Assembly: GCA_036676195.1 (NCBI GenBank)
Contig: JAKFDK010000140.1
Coordinates: forward strand, 1 to 64,000
Length of the DNA: 64,000 nucleotides
Direction: 5' to 3'
Origin: JAKFDK01 sp036676195
GTDB taxonomy: Bacteria; Bacillota; Sulfobacillia; Symbiobacteriales; ZC4RG38
Positions 17,911 to 27,248 of the stretch are shown here, piece after piece. Position 1 is the stretch's first letter. The number at the start of each line of letters is the position of its first letter. The notes under the pieces were generated by a model. It was given only the letters and a program-made list of their open reading frames with translations, did not search any database and was not told the origin of the DNA. Made by a program: the position numbers and the translations under genes.

Positions 17911-18539
17911 TTACGGGCACCCGGGTTGGGACGGCAGACCCGTAGTCAGGAACTCGAAGAATTCATCACAAGCGGCTGATCGGGTGCGGTTTCGCTGTTG
18001 AATCCAGGCCGTCTCCCGCTGAATGGGCGGGTCAATCGGGATCGTTGCTACCGCGCCGCCCGTGCCCGGCTGTTCATCCTGACACACAACCCGGGGAACC
18101 AGAGCGATACCCAGTCCGGCCCGAACGAGCCGTTTGATGGTTTCATAACTGCGGATCACCAGCTGCGGCTCCAGAGTCATATGGTGACGCTGGCAGATCG
18201 GTGTGAGGAACTCCTTATACCAGCGGTCGAGGGAAGAAAGGATGATCGGGTACTGGCCCGTTTCGGATGGTTCAGTTCCCCAATGGCTTGTTGGCACTGC
18301 TCCCATTCGCCCAGGATCCGTTCGGCATGCACGAGCAGGATACGGCCGGCCGGGGTAAGTTGAAGGAGGCGTCCGCTACGTTCAAAGAGGCGGACACCCA
18401 CCTCTTCTTCCAGTCGGGCGACTCTTTTGCTGAGGGCCGGCTGCGCAATATACATCTCCTGGGCAGCCCGGGTGATACTCCCCAACTGGACGATTCGCCG
18501 AAAATACTGTAGTAAGCGCAAATCCACGTAGGGAATCAC
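17911..18539 (-). pseudogene. LysR-family regulator with internal deletion
   Basis: The N-terminal winged helix is intact: LRLLQYFRRIVQLGSITRAA, then QPALSKRVARLEEEVGVRLFERSGR, then LTPAGRILLVHAERIL. After about residue 93 (18250-18260) the reading frame changes and resumes with TGQYPIILSSLDRWYKEFLT through VRAGLGIALVPRVV to the end at 17911. About 100 residues of the first effector-binding subdomain are missing compared with a normal ~300-residue LysR protein, and the two parts are out of frame. It was probably the regulator of operon A or of the divergent AraC gene region. It could still make a short DNA-binding protein. Confidence 0.8.
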
Positions 18540-18710
18540 CCCAGTATTCGTACTCTAGGCCTTTCACCCATAACACGCATTCATTCCATTTGGGATATGA
18601 AAGGCATGCTATCTATATATTAGACGGTACTTTTTGCGAATGCTACTATTAGTCTAGCAAATTCCGCTATAGCTTCATTGCAGCGCACGTGCAGAGGAGG
18701 CGGCCAGGGT

Positions 18711-19592
18711 ATGCTACCGGCCAAGGCTGATGCCGAGTTCAGGCGCTACCGCTACCCGTTCACCAGCGAGCGGGTGCTCAGGCACGCGATTCTTTCCGGG
18801 CAGCGCACAGAGGCATTGCAGGCCCTGGAGCAAATGTTTTCCGCCTTGGGCGAGACTTGCCACAGTTTGCCGCGGTTGCAGTCAGACGCGATTCATCTGA
18901 TGGTCGTGTTGATTCGCAAGTGCTTTCAATCCGGGGCTCCTGCGGAGGGGCAGATGGAATCCGTATTCAATAACGCACAGCGCATTATCCACGCCAAATC
19001 CCGGGCGGAGGTCTTTCGGGTCGTTCACAGCCTGACGGACCAACTGCTGAAAGCCGTCAGGCACCACCGCCTGCGCGATCGCCGGCAGACGGCGCGGCTG
19101 GCAGTTCAATACATCGCTGCCCATTATCACCGGGGCCCGTCTTTGGAAGAAGTCGCCCGGATGATGGGGCTCAGTTACTGCTATTTCAGTCGGCTGTTTT
19201 CTCAGGAAACCGGAATGTCCTTTCAGGAATACCTGACCCGTGTCCGTTTGGAGAATGCCAGGCACCTTTTGCTTACCACCCCCCTGACGGTCGAAAAAGT
19301 CGCCGCTCGGGTGGGGTACGAGGACCCCAGTCACTTCATTCGTGTATTCAAGCGGTGCTATCGGATGACGCCACGCCGGTTCGCCCGGACCGACGGTGCC
19401 GCCGCCGGTGTTCCGGATCCGTTACCCGTGCAGAAACGCCCGGATGCCGCCGAACCCCACTGCGCCGAGCACAGCCCAGACCGGGTCCATATCCCGCCGG
19501 CCTACCAGGTAGGCCACGGCAGCTACGGCCATCACCTCCGGCACGCCCAGGCTCATAGGGACCGCCGTCTCCCAGGCGGTGGCGGCGATTAA
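18711..19592 (+). CDS. AraC-family transcriptional regulator
   Basis: About 293 residues from ATG 18711 (GAGGAGG site 10 bases upstream). The C-terminal two-HTH AraC domain spans roughly residues 140-230: AVQYIAAHYHRGPSLEEVARMMGLSYCYFSRLFSQETG and VEKVAARVGYEDPSHFIRVFKRCYRMTP. The N-terminal ~130 residues form a helical effector or dimerisation region like that of YesN/PocR-type proteins, without a recognisable ligand motif. The last ~55 residues lie antisense to the chromate-transporter gene, have no regulator-like character, and probably reflect loss of an earlier stop near 19420. Probably regulates operon A or B. Confidence 0.85.
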   Translation: MLPAKADAEFRRYRYPFTSERVLRHAILSGQRTEALQALEQMFSALGETCHSLPRLQSDAIHLMVVLIRKCFQSGAPAEGQMESVFNNAQRIIHAKSRAEVFRVVHSLTDQLLKAVRHHRLRDRRQTARLAVQYIAAHYHRGPSLEEVARMMGLSYCYFSRLFSQETGMSFQEYLTRVRLENARHLLLTTPLTVEKVAARVGYEDPSHFIRVFKRCYRMTPRRFARTDGAAAGVPDPLPVQKRPDAAEPHCAEHSPDRVHIPPAYQVGHGSYGHHLRHAQAHRDRRLPGGGGD

Positions 19593-19955
19593 CCCACTGA
19601 CAACGAAGGATGCCGGAGGGGAAATGCGGTTAATGACGGGCCGAAAGCGGTCCATGCCATAGGCAACCGCGCCAGAGCTGAGGCAGGATGGGATCAGGAT
19701 ACCCAGGGTCGCCGCCAGGGCGCCCGGCAGCCCGCGCAAGTAATAGCCCACCCCGGCGATAAAGCCAGCCTTGGGGCCGGGGGTGAGATGGCCCAGGGCA
19801 ATCACCCAGGCAAACAGGGCCGGATCCAGGTGACCCGGGGTCACCCAGCGGCTCTGCATGATGGCCACGAAGCCGTTACCCCCCCCAATGGAGAGCATGC
19901 TGCCCAGGCACAGCATCAGCACGATTTCGAGCAGAGAAACTGAGCTGTCGTTCAC
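19422..19955 (-). CDS. ChrA-family chromate transporter, single-domain
   Basis: A 177-residue membrane protein equal to one half of a full ChrA. It has the family motifs SIGGGNGFVA near residues 22-31 and GHLTPGPKAGFIAGVGYYLRG near 55-75, and about five to six helices. Short ChrA proteins normally work as a pair encoded by adjacent genes. No second half is seen next to it, so it may be incomplete in function or act with a distant partner. Its 3' end overlaps the end of the convergent AraC gene by 171 bases. Confidence 0.8.
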   Translation of the reverse strand: MNDSSVSLLEIVLMLCLGSMLSIGGGNGFVAIMQSRWVTPGHLDPALFAWVIALGHLTPGPKAGFIAGVGYYLRGLPGALAATLGILIPSCLSSGAVAYGMDRFRPVINRISPPASFVVSGLIAATAWETAVPMSLGVPEVMAVAAVAYLVGRRDMDPVWAVLGAVGFGGIRAFLHG

Positions 19956-20078
19956 ACTTTAGTGCCTCCCCGAACAGTTAAACCTACTACTCGTTGCCAA
20001 ACTTCTAGTCCAAAGAATCAAACGCCTGTGGCATTTTTTGACCACTTTAGCAGGACCCATTTGCTTTTAGAAGAACGA

Positions 20079-20120
20079 GAACGCGTACATGTCGGCAATC
20101 CTTCCGACATGTACGCGTTC
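20079..20120 (-). terminator. 17-bp perfect stem-loop after operon B
   Basis: GAACGCGTACATGTCGG (20079-20095) and its exact reverse complement (20104-20120) flank an 8-base loop. In the minus direction it follows the operon B TctB stop by 52 bases and is followed by TCGTTCTTCT, so I read it as the operon B terminator, although the T-run is imperfect. An operator role is an alternative. Confidence 0.6.
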
Positions 20121-20171
20121 AGGAACGATGCAACTGATCACTGCCCTAACGTCACTGCCCCCAAAGCGGGG

Positions 20172-20663
20172 TCAGAACCACTGCAGCAACAGGGGATCTG
20201 GCCAGGGGACTGTGGTGATACTGCCCAGGCCAAAGAAGAACACCGTCCACAGGACCGTTGCCGTCACCAGGGCCCGCAGCCAGGACGCTTTGGCTTTCCA
20301 CCGCAGATAGGCAAGCACGACGGTAAACGTGGTCATATAGAATCCGATCAGGAGGATCCCGGCGATCAACAAAACGAGCCACCCCAGAGCGATCCCTGCC
20401 TGCAGCCGCACAGCGGCAGCCGGTAAGTTGGACTCAACCGTCAGATCCATCAGCCCGGATGGGCTCAAACGTTGCCGGAGGAACCCGACGTGCGGCGTAA
20501 CCAACTCCACCACGGCACAAACCAGCCCGAACCCGACGATCGCCAGAGGGACAATCCGGGCACGCCATGGCCAGGTTTCGGCCGCCATCAGCAGCGTCAG
20601 CCCCATGAACAGGAACAGGCCAAACATCATCCACGAGACCAGGTGCCTCGGCAGGCCGTTCAT
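20172..20663 (-). CDS. tctB: TctB small membrane subunit, operon B
   Basis: A 163-residue protein with four predicted helices and a hydrophilic loop in the middle, as in TctB. ATG 20663 overlaps the TctA stop as ATGA, and AAGGAG lies about 13 bases upstream. It is the last gene of operon B, the counterpart of 16567-17037, although the two are clearly diverged. The open frame extends upstream to 20900, but that part is antisense-like and overlaps TctA. Confidence 0.85.
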   Translation of the reverse strand: MNGLPRHLVSWMMFGLFLFMGLTLLMAAETWPWRARIVPLAIVGFGLVCAVVELVTPHVGFLRQRLSPSGLMDLTVESNLPAAAVRLQAGIALGWLVLLIAGILLIGFYMTTFTVVLAYLRWKAKASWLRALVTATVLWTVFFFGLGSITTVPWPDPLLLQWF

Positions 20664-22183
20664 GGTATGACTGCACTCCTTGCGGCCTCGTCTGACGCCG
20701 CCGCCGGCTTCCTGCGTGACGAGAAAATCCCGGAAATGATGGTAGCGAGCATACAGAGCGCCAGCACCACCACGAGCGGACGGGTCACCCAGGTTGCACC
20801 ATACCGGTTCAGAGAGATCACCAGGTAGTTCTCGATAATCGGCCCGAGCACAAAGCCCAGAATCAGCGGCGGCCGCGGCCACCCGGTGGCTTTCATACAC
20901 CAGCCCAGCACCGAGAACACCAGCAGCACGATCAGGTCGCCGACCCGGTTTGAAACCTGGAAGGAACCAAACACGATAACCACCAGGATCACCGGGGTCA
21001 GATAATGGGCGGGTAAGGTGGTGATCAGGGCAATTTGCCGGGTCAACAGCAGACAGAGCGTGCCGGCGAGGACATTGGCAATGGCCAGGCTCCAGATGAT
21101 CAGCAGGGTGGTTTCCCGGTGGGTAGTCAGCATGCTGGGGCCGGGCGTAATGTTGTGATGCATCAACGCCGTGAGAAACAGGGCCATCGAGGTGCTGCCC
21201 GGTATTCCGAAGGCCAGGGTGGGAATCAGATCCCCGCCAATGGTGCTGTTGTTGGCGCTTTCGGGAGCCATGACCCCGCGAATGTCGCCTTTGCCGAAGG
21301 TTTCGCGGGCCCCCCGCTCTGTCGACATGGCGTGGCTATAGGCAAACCAGTCCACAACGGCCGTGCCCAGGCCGGGAATGAAGCCAACCCATGAGCCGAT
21401 CAGGCTGCACCGGAGCACCAGAAACTTGTGTTTCCAGACCTCCCGGATGGCGCCCCAAACCCCTGCCATTGCACTCCCTTTGAGCACGGCCTGCCGGTCG
21501 GCCATCTCCTTGCCACGGATATACATTTCCATGACCTCGGGCACGGCGAAGACCCCCAGAACCACCGCTACCAGTGGCAGACCGTCCATCAGGTAGGTCC
21601 CGCCGAAGGTCCAGCGGGGGAAAGCAACGGTCTTGGCCAGGCCCACCATGGAGAGCATCAACCCCGCCGAACCTGCCAGCAGACCCCGGACCAAACTGCC
21701 GGAACTCAAAGCCGCCACCATGGTGATTCCTGTGAGGCCAACCATAAACAGCTCAGGGGAGCCAAACGCCAGCACCAGGGGCCTTAAGATCGGCAGGGAC
21801 AGGCCCAGGACCAGCGACCCGAACAGCCCGCCCACCATCGACGCCACAAAGGCCACCGCCAGCGCCCGCTGGGCCTGCCCCTGCCTGGCCAGGGGCTGAC
21901 CATCCAGTATGGTGGCCTGTGCGGCAGAGGTACCGGGGACACCAAACAGGACGGCGGGGATCGTGTCAGTGGTATGGACAACCGACAGCAGGCCAATGGC
22001 CATGGCGACCGCTGTTGACGCGTCCAGAGTGAACATGAAGGGCAGGAGCAGAGCCAGCCCGGTGATGCCATTCAGACCTGGAACGGCCCCGAATATCATC
22101 CCTGTCAGAACGCCACCCAGGAGCGCCAGCAAATGCATGGGTTCAAACAGGCCGAGCAGGGTGGTCCAGATTGTTTCGAGCAA
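20660..22183 (-). CDS. tctA: TctA large membrane subunit, operon B
   Basis: A 507-residue polytopic transporter with the TctA hallmarks MIFGAVPGLNGITGLALLLPF near residues 29-49 and DTIPAVLFGVPGTSAAQATILDG near 70-93, and the second repeat FIPGLGTAVVDWFAYSHA. It forms the channel of the operon B tripartite tricarboxylate transporter. The gene is closely coupled to TctC upstream (18-base gap) and overlaps TctB by four bases. Confidence 0.92.
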   Translation of the reverse strand: MLETIWTTLLGLFEPMHLLALLGGVLTGMIFGAVPGLNGITGLALLLPFMFTLDASTAVAMAIGLLSVVHTTDTIPAVLFGVPGTSAAQATILDGQPLARQGQAQRALAVAFVASMVGGLFGSLVLGLSLPILRPLVLAFGSPELFMVGLTGITMVAALSSGSLVRGLLAGSAGLMLSMVGLAKTVAFPRWTFGGTYLMDGLPLVAVVLGVFAVPEVMEMYIRGKEMADRQAVLKGSAMAGVWGAIREVWKHKFLVLRCSLIGSWVGFIPGLGTAVVDWFAYSHAMSTERGARETFGKGDIRGVMAPESANNSTIGGDLIPTLAFGIPGSTSMALFLTALMHHNITPGPSMLTTHRETTLLIIWSLAIANVLAGTLCLLLTRQIALITTLPAHYLTPVILVVIVFGSFQVSNRVGDLIVLLVFSVLGWCMKATGWPRPPLILGFVLGPIIENYLVISLNRYGATWVTRPLVVVLALCMLATIISGIFSSRRKPAAASDEAARSAVIP

Positions 22184-22200
22184 TAGGGCTCACCCCTTGA

Positions 22201-23352
22201 TCAAGATGTCCCTTCCTTCCAACGCTGGAGATGCCGCTCCACGATGGTCTTGGGCGTAGAAAGCATCCGTTTGGAGATCTGGGTATAGGTCTTGCCATCC
22301 ACATAGCCAAGGGGCTTGCCTTTCACCTGGTTTTTGCTGATCCACTTCTCGTCCTGGAACGCCTTGACCAGCGCCGCCCCCACGGCATCGACAATTTCCT
22401 GGGGCGTGCCGGGGGGCATCAGGAAGGTGCGGTTGGCCGACCGCGAGCCTGCAACCAGCTTCTGCTCCTCCAGCGCCTCACCGGACAGGTCTTTTCCGGT
22501 TGCTTCCTTATAAACCTCAGCAAAGGTGGGGATATGGTCCATCCGTTCGTCCCGGACAATGTCGTCCCCACGGAGCAGACCGGTTTGCCAGGCCGCCACG
22601 ATGGTGCCGTTCTTGACTTCGCTATCCAGCGACTTCCAGTAGGCCGTCGGCGAGTCGTTAAAGAAGTCTGCCTCGCCCTTCAGTACCGCCGGCCTGGCCT
22701 CACCGGCACCGCCGGGATACTGCACCGCTTTGAACTTCAGCCCCAGGGCGGTTAACGATGAGAGCATGTCCACCGTGGTCGTACTGGCGGGCGACCGCAC
22801 GGCGGCGTAGAAGACGCCCTCCCGGCCGTACAGGTCCTTGGCGTTCTTGATGCCTTTCTTGGCCGACATGTAGGTCATGCTGCCCTCACTCAACCCGCCC
22901 AGGGCCGGCATTTTCGAAACATCGTAATTCGCCCGGCTGGCCTCGGCCCACAACTGGTTGAATTCCGGAAGCGAGGCATGGATGATGGTATAGCCATCGG
23001 GTTTTACCGATGAGTAGAAGTAGTTCATGCCGGTTACCCCCCCGGCACCGGGCCGGTTCTCAACCACCACATTGGGCTGACCGGGAATGTACTGGCTCAG
23101 AACCGGGGCCAGCAACCGTGCGCTCACATCAAGGCTCCCGCCGGGTTCGAACGGAACGATCAGCTTGATTTCCTTTCCCTTGTAATACGCGGCGGCGTCA
23201 AAGGACTTCTCCGGCGCCTTTGCTGCCGCGGGCTGTGCCGCCGGCTGCGCCGCCGGTTTGGCCTGTCCGCACCCCAGGGCAGTCAGCCCCGTCATCGCCA
23301 GAACCAGGAACCTGCCAAAAGCCGCCTTCCGACCCTTACCACGGGACATCAT
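22201..23352 (-). CDS. tctC: TctC-type binding lipoprotein, operon B
   Basis: A 383-residue binding protein from ATG 23352 (GTGGGGGG about 6 bases upstream; the frame is open to 23403). It has a positively charged start, a hydrophobic core FLVLAMTGLTALGC with lipobox Cys near residue 28, and an Ala/Pro/Gln linker. The binding domain opens KEIKLIVPFEPGGSLDVSARLLAP and has VENRPGAGGVTGMNY. In the family these loops hold the carboxylate. Counterpart of 13893-15044, in the same position of the operon. Confidence 0.9.
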   Translation of the reverse strand: MMSRGKGRKAAFGRFLVLAMTGLTALGCGQAKPAAQPAAQPAAAKAPEKSFDAAAYYKGKEIKLIVPFEPGGSLDVSARLLAPVLSQYIPGQPNVVVENRPGAGGVTGMNYFYSSVKPDGYTIIHASLPEFNQLWAEASRANYDVSKMPALGGLSEGSMTYMSAKKGIKNAKDLYGREGVFYAAVRSPASTTTVDMLSSLTALGLKFKAVQYPGGAGEARPAVLKGEADFFNDSPTAYWKSLDSEVKNGTIVAAWQTGLLRGDDIVRDERMDHIPTFAEVYKEATGKDLSGEALEEQKLVAGSRSANRTFLMPPGTPQEIVDAVGAALVKAFQDEKWISKNQVKGKPLGYVDGKTYTQISKRMLSTPKTIVERHLQRWKEGTS

Positions 23353-23431
23353 GTGCAACCCCCCACTTGATCCGTGTTGACGCCGGTTCAGCCCGGGCAT
23401 CATCCGGGCGCGGCGCCTGCGGCGACTGCGG

Positions 23432-25984
23432 TCACCGCTTTGCCGCTGCTCCTGCTTTTCGCACCTTTACCCGGACGCAAGCGTCCACACCGGAGGACAC
23501 CCAGTCCATGTGCTCGATGTCCATCGGCAGCAGGTGGCTGAAGTTGGCACCCTTGCCCCGTGCCACCGGCTTGCCCTTGGCCCAGGCGCCGAAGTGCCCG
23601 GCCATGCCGATGACCTCCGGGTGAATCAGTTCAGTGACCCTGGCAACACCCTCTACCCGCGCCACCGAGGATTCCACCTCGATGGTGTCGCCGTCGTGAA
23701 TCCCCAGGGCCTGCGCTGTGACGGTGTTAACGAGCATCTTTTGCGCGTAGGGGTTATGCTGGGCGAACTCCTGCAGCCACGGGTTCTGGGCTGTAATGGA
23801 CTGGAAATGCGTCGGCAGGCGGAAGCTGACAGCATACAGTTCATTCCCGGGCTGTTCTCTGAACGCAGGGCAGGGCTTCCACACCGGCAGCGGCATGTAG
23901 TCTGAAGTATCCCACTCGATCTCCAGTTCCCGGGTCATGGCCTCCACATCCCGCCCTGCCCGCAGGATGTTTTCGAAATAGATCGGGAAGCGGACCTGCG
24001 CCAGGTCAATCGGGTAGAGCTCGTCTGCGGTACGCTCCTGCTTGTGATAGCCGTGGCCCTGCATCCAGCCCAGGCCCTTTTCCTGGCCCAGGGTGGACTT
24101 GGCCCAGCGATCGAAGATTTCTTCCCGGGTGTACTTCTTTTTCGGGTCCAACTGATAGGGCTCTTTCAGGTGGAAGCGGGCGTTCAGCACCCGGTACACG
24201 TCGCCCAGGAAGCCGATCCGCTCCGCCAGTTCGAGCAGAATATCCGTCCAGGGACGCACCCCCGGTGGCGGTTCCACCACGGGCTGGCGCACGCCCCAGT
24301 AGTAGTGGCCGGTGGCCGGGGATACAGCGGCGTGGAAGCCGTTGGGGAACAGTTCGAGCTTCTCCAGGTAGTGGGCGTCCGGGAACACGAGATCGGCAAA
24401 ATAGGACATCTCGTCCAGATGCGTGCCCATAAAGATCACGTGTTTGAATCGGTTGAGGGTTTCGGCCGTGACGTCATGGTTGACGTTGGCCATGAAGTGG
24501 TTGCGCCGGCAGATGATGAGCACTTCCGGCTGGTAGGGCAGTTTGATGCGGTCAGGGTTCAGGGTGCTGATCTGATACATGGGGCTGCGGTTGGTGGAGA
24601 TGGGATACAGTTCGTTGGCTCCCATCGTCTCCGGACGCTTGACCCGCCAGCGGTAGTAGTTGACGCCGTGACCGATGCGCTCGGGGGGAACCACCAGCCC
24701 GTCAGCCTCGCTGGGACCCCACCGGCCGTCCGGACCCACCAGGTTGATGCCCCGGTGACCGCCCGGGCGGTAGAAAGCCCCGACGATCATGTTCAGGATC
24801 TGCATCGACAGGGCCACGTGCACGCCGTGCTTGTGGGCACCCGCGCCCCGGTAGATATTCACCGCCACCGGCCGGTAGGGCATGGTCTTGCCCTTGATGG
24901 TGATGGTGGAACCGATTTGCGCCGCTTCCCCGAACTCCCGCGCCAGCCGCCGGATGGTGGCCGCCGGGATGGTGGTGATCTGGGACGCCCACTCCGGCGT
25001 GAACTGTCGGACATGCTCCTTCAAACGCTGAAAGGCCGGCTGGCAGGCGGTGCCATCAACGGTGAAGTTGCCCGCCAGGGCCAAATCGGTCGCCCCCTGG
25101 TCATGGCAGCAAGCCTGCTGGCCCTGATTGTTCCACACCTGTGGTTTGCCGGCCGCATCCCGCACGTAGAGTCCGTCGGCGCTCACCAGATACGGCCCGT
25201 TGGTGTACCGCTGGATGAACTCGGCATCATAGATGTTCAGATCATTGAGCAGGACGTTGACCATCGCCAGGATCAGGGCGGCGTCGGTCCCTGGCCGGAT
25301 GGGCACCCATTCGTTGGCCTTGGCACCCGCATGAGAGCATACCGGATCCACCGACACCACCTTCAGGCCCTTGACCCGGGCATCGGCCATCTTCTGGGTC
25401 ATGATGTTCGGGTTAAGACCCATCATGAATCCGGCCTGGTTTCCCAACAGGATGACATATTTACAGTGCTCGACATCGAAATCCGAATGGAATGTACCGT
25501 TAGTCAGGTACATGGATGAATGCAGGTAGTTGCCACAGAAGTAGCCGGACCAGTGGCCGTTGGGCGTACCATAGGCCGCCGACCAGGCCGGTACGATGGT
25601 GGCGTGGGCCGGGGGATCGAAGGTGGTGATGGTGAGCTTGCGCGGATCGTCCTTCCGCACATCGCCGAGGATTTTAGCTGCCGTTTCCAGTGCCTCTTCC
25701 CAACTGATGGGTACCCAGCCGGGGTCAACCCCAATGCCTTTCTGCGGGTTGGTGCGCTTCATCGGTGTCTTGATCCGGCTTGGATCATACAGTCCCATCA
25801 GCCCGGACTGTCCCTTGCCGCAAAGCTTCCCCCAGTTGTGGGGGCATTCGGGATCCCCTTCGATCTTTTGCACCACACCGTTGACTCGGTGAACTTTAAT
25901 CCCACAGAAGGTAAAACACATATCACAGACGGAGTGTACCCAAACGTCATCCTGTGCAGCCTTGGCGGTCTCCGCCACACGCAT
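23432..25984 (-). CDS. operon B molybdopterin oxidoreductase catalytic subunit
   Basis: About 850 residues, full length, DMSO-reductase superfamily. The N-terminal cluster motif is CDMCFTFC with a fourth Cys in GKLCGKG. GTPNGHWSGYFCGN (Cys near 150) marks the probable Mo/W ligand region, SVDPVCSHAGAKANEWVPIRPGTDAAL is the cofactor-binding region, and the C-terminal beta-barrel domain ends the protein (QALGIHDGDTIEVES). No Tat signal, so cytoplasmic. ATG 25984 has AAGGAGG only two bases upstream; the GTG at 25978 is 8 bases from it and may be the real start. Closest relative in the window is the frameshifted operon A protein; the pad-like protein at 48046 is more distant. Substrate unknown, possibly a CoA thioester or aromatic acid. 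Confidence 0.88.
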   Translation of the reverse strand: MRVAETAKAAQDDVWVHSVCDMCFTFCGIKVHRVNGVVQKIEGDPECPHNWGKLCGKGQSGLMGLYDPSRIKTPMKRTNPQKGIGVDPGWVPISWEEALETAAKILGDVRKDDPRKLTITTFDPPAHATIVPAWSAAYGTPNGHWSGYFCGNYLHSSMYLTNGTFHSDFDVEHCKYVILLGNQAGFMMGLNPNIMTQKMADARVKGLKVVSVDPVCSHAGAKANEWVPIRPGTDAALILAMVNVLLNDLNIYDAEFIQRYTNGPYLVSADGLYVRDAAGKPQVWNNQGQQACCHDQGATDLALAGNFTVDGTACQPAFQRLKEHVRQFTPEWASQITTIPAATIRRLAREFGEAAQIGSTITIKGKTMPYRPVAVNIYRGAGAHKHGVHVALSMQILNMIVGAFYRPGGHRGINLVGPDGRWGPSEADGLVVPPERIGHGVNYYRWRVKRPETMGANELYPISTNRSPMYQISTLNPDRIKLPYQPEVLIICRRNHFMANVNHDVTAETLNRFKHVIFMGTHLDEMSYFADLVFPDAHYLEKLELFPNGFHAAVSPATGHYYWGVRQPVVEPPPGVRPWTDILLELAERIGFLGDVYRVLNARFHLKEPYQLDPKKKYTREEIFDRWAKSTLGQEKGLGWMQGHGYHKQERTADELYPIDLAQVRFPIYFENILRAGRDVEAMTRELEIEWDTSDYMPLPVWKPCPAFREQPGNELYAVSFRLPTHFQSITAQNPWLQEFAQHNPYAQKMLVNTVTAQALGIHDGDTIEVESSVARVEGVARVTELIHPEVIGMAGHFGAWAKGKPVARGKGANFSHLLPMDIEHMDWVSSGVDACVRVKVRKAGAAAKR

Positions 25985-26028
25985 TGCCTCCTTCACCGAG
26001 CCGAAAGCGGCTCTTCGTCTGTTAACGG

Positions 26029-26325
26029 TCAGCCCCCGGAGATGGGATCCATGCCCACCACCACCGCGACCTCGCCTTCATTCTGTAACACGGTATCCAA
26101 ACCCTGGAATTCACTCACGTTGCGGCCGCCGACGATGACCCGCGCCCCTTCCCGCAACTGGCCGCCGCGGGTGAGCAGGGCTACCCCGATATCGTCACTC
26201 CGATTGTGCTGCAAGACCGCCAGCAGGTCTCGCACCGTGGCACCCGGCGGTACCTCTACCCGCTCCTCGGATACCCCGGCCAGTTGTTGCAGAAAGCCCA
26301 GGTAGTGCACGCTCAACTGTGGCAC
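26029..26325 (-). CDS. operon B MoaD/ThiS-like sulfur carrier
   Basis: A 98-residue ubiquitin-fold protein ending in Gly-Gly (DPISGG). It aligns along its whole length with the operon A copy (HYLGFLQQLAGVSEERVEVPPGATVRDLLAVL). It lies 31 bases downstream of the anchor gene and 44 bases ahead of the catalytic subunit. Probably thiocarboxylated to supply sulfur for the pterin cofactor of this enzyme. Confidence 0.82.
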   Translation of the reverse strand: MPQLSVHYLGFLQQLAGVSEERVEVPPGATVRDLLAVLQHNRSDDIGVALLTRGGQLREGARVIVGGRNVSEFQGLDTVLQNEGEVAVVVGMDPISGG

Positions 26326-26357
26326 CGGTTCCCCTCCCTGCCGTGACGGCTGTCGGA

Positions 26358-27230
26358 CTAGACGGGTGACCCGTAAATGCCGGCCCGCAGCAGACTATAC
26401 CGGAACAGATACCCGCCGATCAGGGTGGCGACCGCCGCCACCTGCACCCAGGCAGCCGGCATTCCCGTCGCCGTCGCCGCCGCCAGGAGGAGCAGCGGCA
26501 GCACCAGTCCCAGGCCGACCACGCCCCCGTAAAACAGGCCTGACAAGTGACCCTTGGTCAGCCGCCGTACTGACTCCCGCGCCGCGGCAGTGGAACGCCG
26601 CATCACCTCGAGATAGAAAGCGAGGAGCACCGCATTGAGGGCGGCGAGGGGGAGGGCGACACTGGCCATCAGGTCGTGGGTAGCTGCAAGTGGCACGCCC
26701 CCGAGCAAGAACAGCAACAGCATGGCACCACCCAGGGAATAGGTGACAAATAGCACCGGTAGCAGGGGGGTATGCCAGAACGGGATGCTGGGCGAGGAGG
26801 TCAGCACAAAGCCCGGGTAGATCACCACCAGGGCCGCCGTGATGCCGGCCAGTACTAACAGCGCCTTGCCGGCGACATGGGTATCTGCCCAGGAGGTCTG
26901 AACGGCCCCACCCACTCCCGGTAACAAAGCCAGAACGGCAAAAATAAAAAATAGCGTGACAAACAGCGCCCCGCGACTGATCCAGGAGGTGGAAACACCC
27001 CGGAAGGCACGCCAAAAGTGCATGGGCCGGTGAAGGTGACTCATCAGTACCAGTGCTGCAAACAGTACCAGGCCAACCGCAACCCAGGCGCCGGTAAGCG
27101 AGCCGGTCCAGACGGAGATCAGGAACAGCCCGCCCCCCAGTCCGCCACTGAACAGATCCAGGGCGACCTGCCAGTTCCACTGGGTTTGGCTGCGAAATTT
27201 TCGTGAGAACTCTGTCTGTTCAGCCTGCAC
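26358..27230 (-). CDS. operon B NrfD/PsrC-type membrane anchor
   Basis: A 290-residue protein with about eight helices. The signature region reads HLHRPMHFWRAFRGVSTSWISRG, with His-Arg-Pro where most relatives have Gly-x-Pro, followed by SRGALFVTLFFIF. It would link the catalytic module to quinones. The gene begins 18 bases after the ferredoxin subunit stop. Counterpart of 10091-10945, with strong similarity through the first 130 residues. Confidence 0.88.
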   Translation of the reverse strand: MQAEQTEFSRKFRSQTQWNWQVALDLFSGGLGGGLFLISVWTGSLTGAWVAVGLVLFAALVLMSHLHRPMHFWRAFRGVSTSWISRGALFVTLFFIFAVLALLPGVGGAVQTSWADTHVAGKALLVLAGITAALVVIYPGFVLTSSPSIPFWHTPLLPVLFVTYSLGGAMLLLFLLGGVPLAATHDLMASVALPLAALNAVLLAFYLEVMRRSTAAARESVRRLTKGHLSGLFYGGVVGLGLVLPLLLLAAATATGMPAAWVQVAAVATLIGGYLFRYSLLRAGIYGSPV

Positions 27231-27248
27231 GGATACCTCGCCCTTTCA

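Noticed and set aside
24044..25519. A 491-codon plus-strand open frame inside the operon B catalytic gene
   Set aside because: It is exactly antisense to a conserved molybdopterin enzyme, has no family motifs and no ribosome site, and is explained by GC-rich codon bias.
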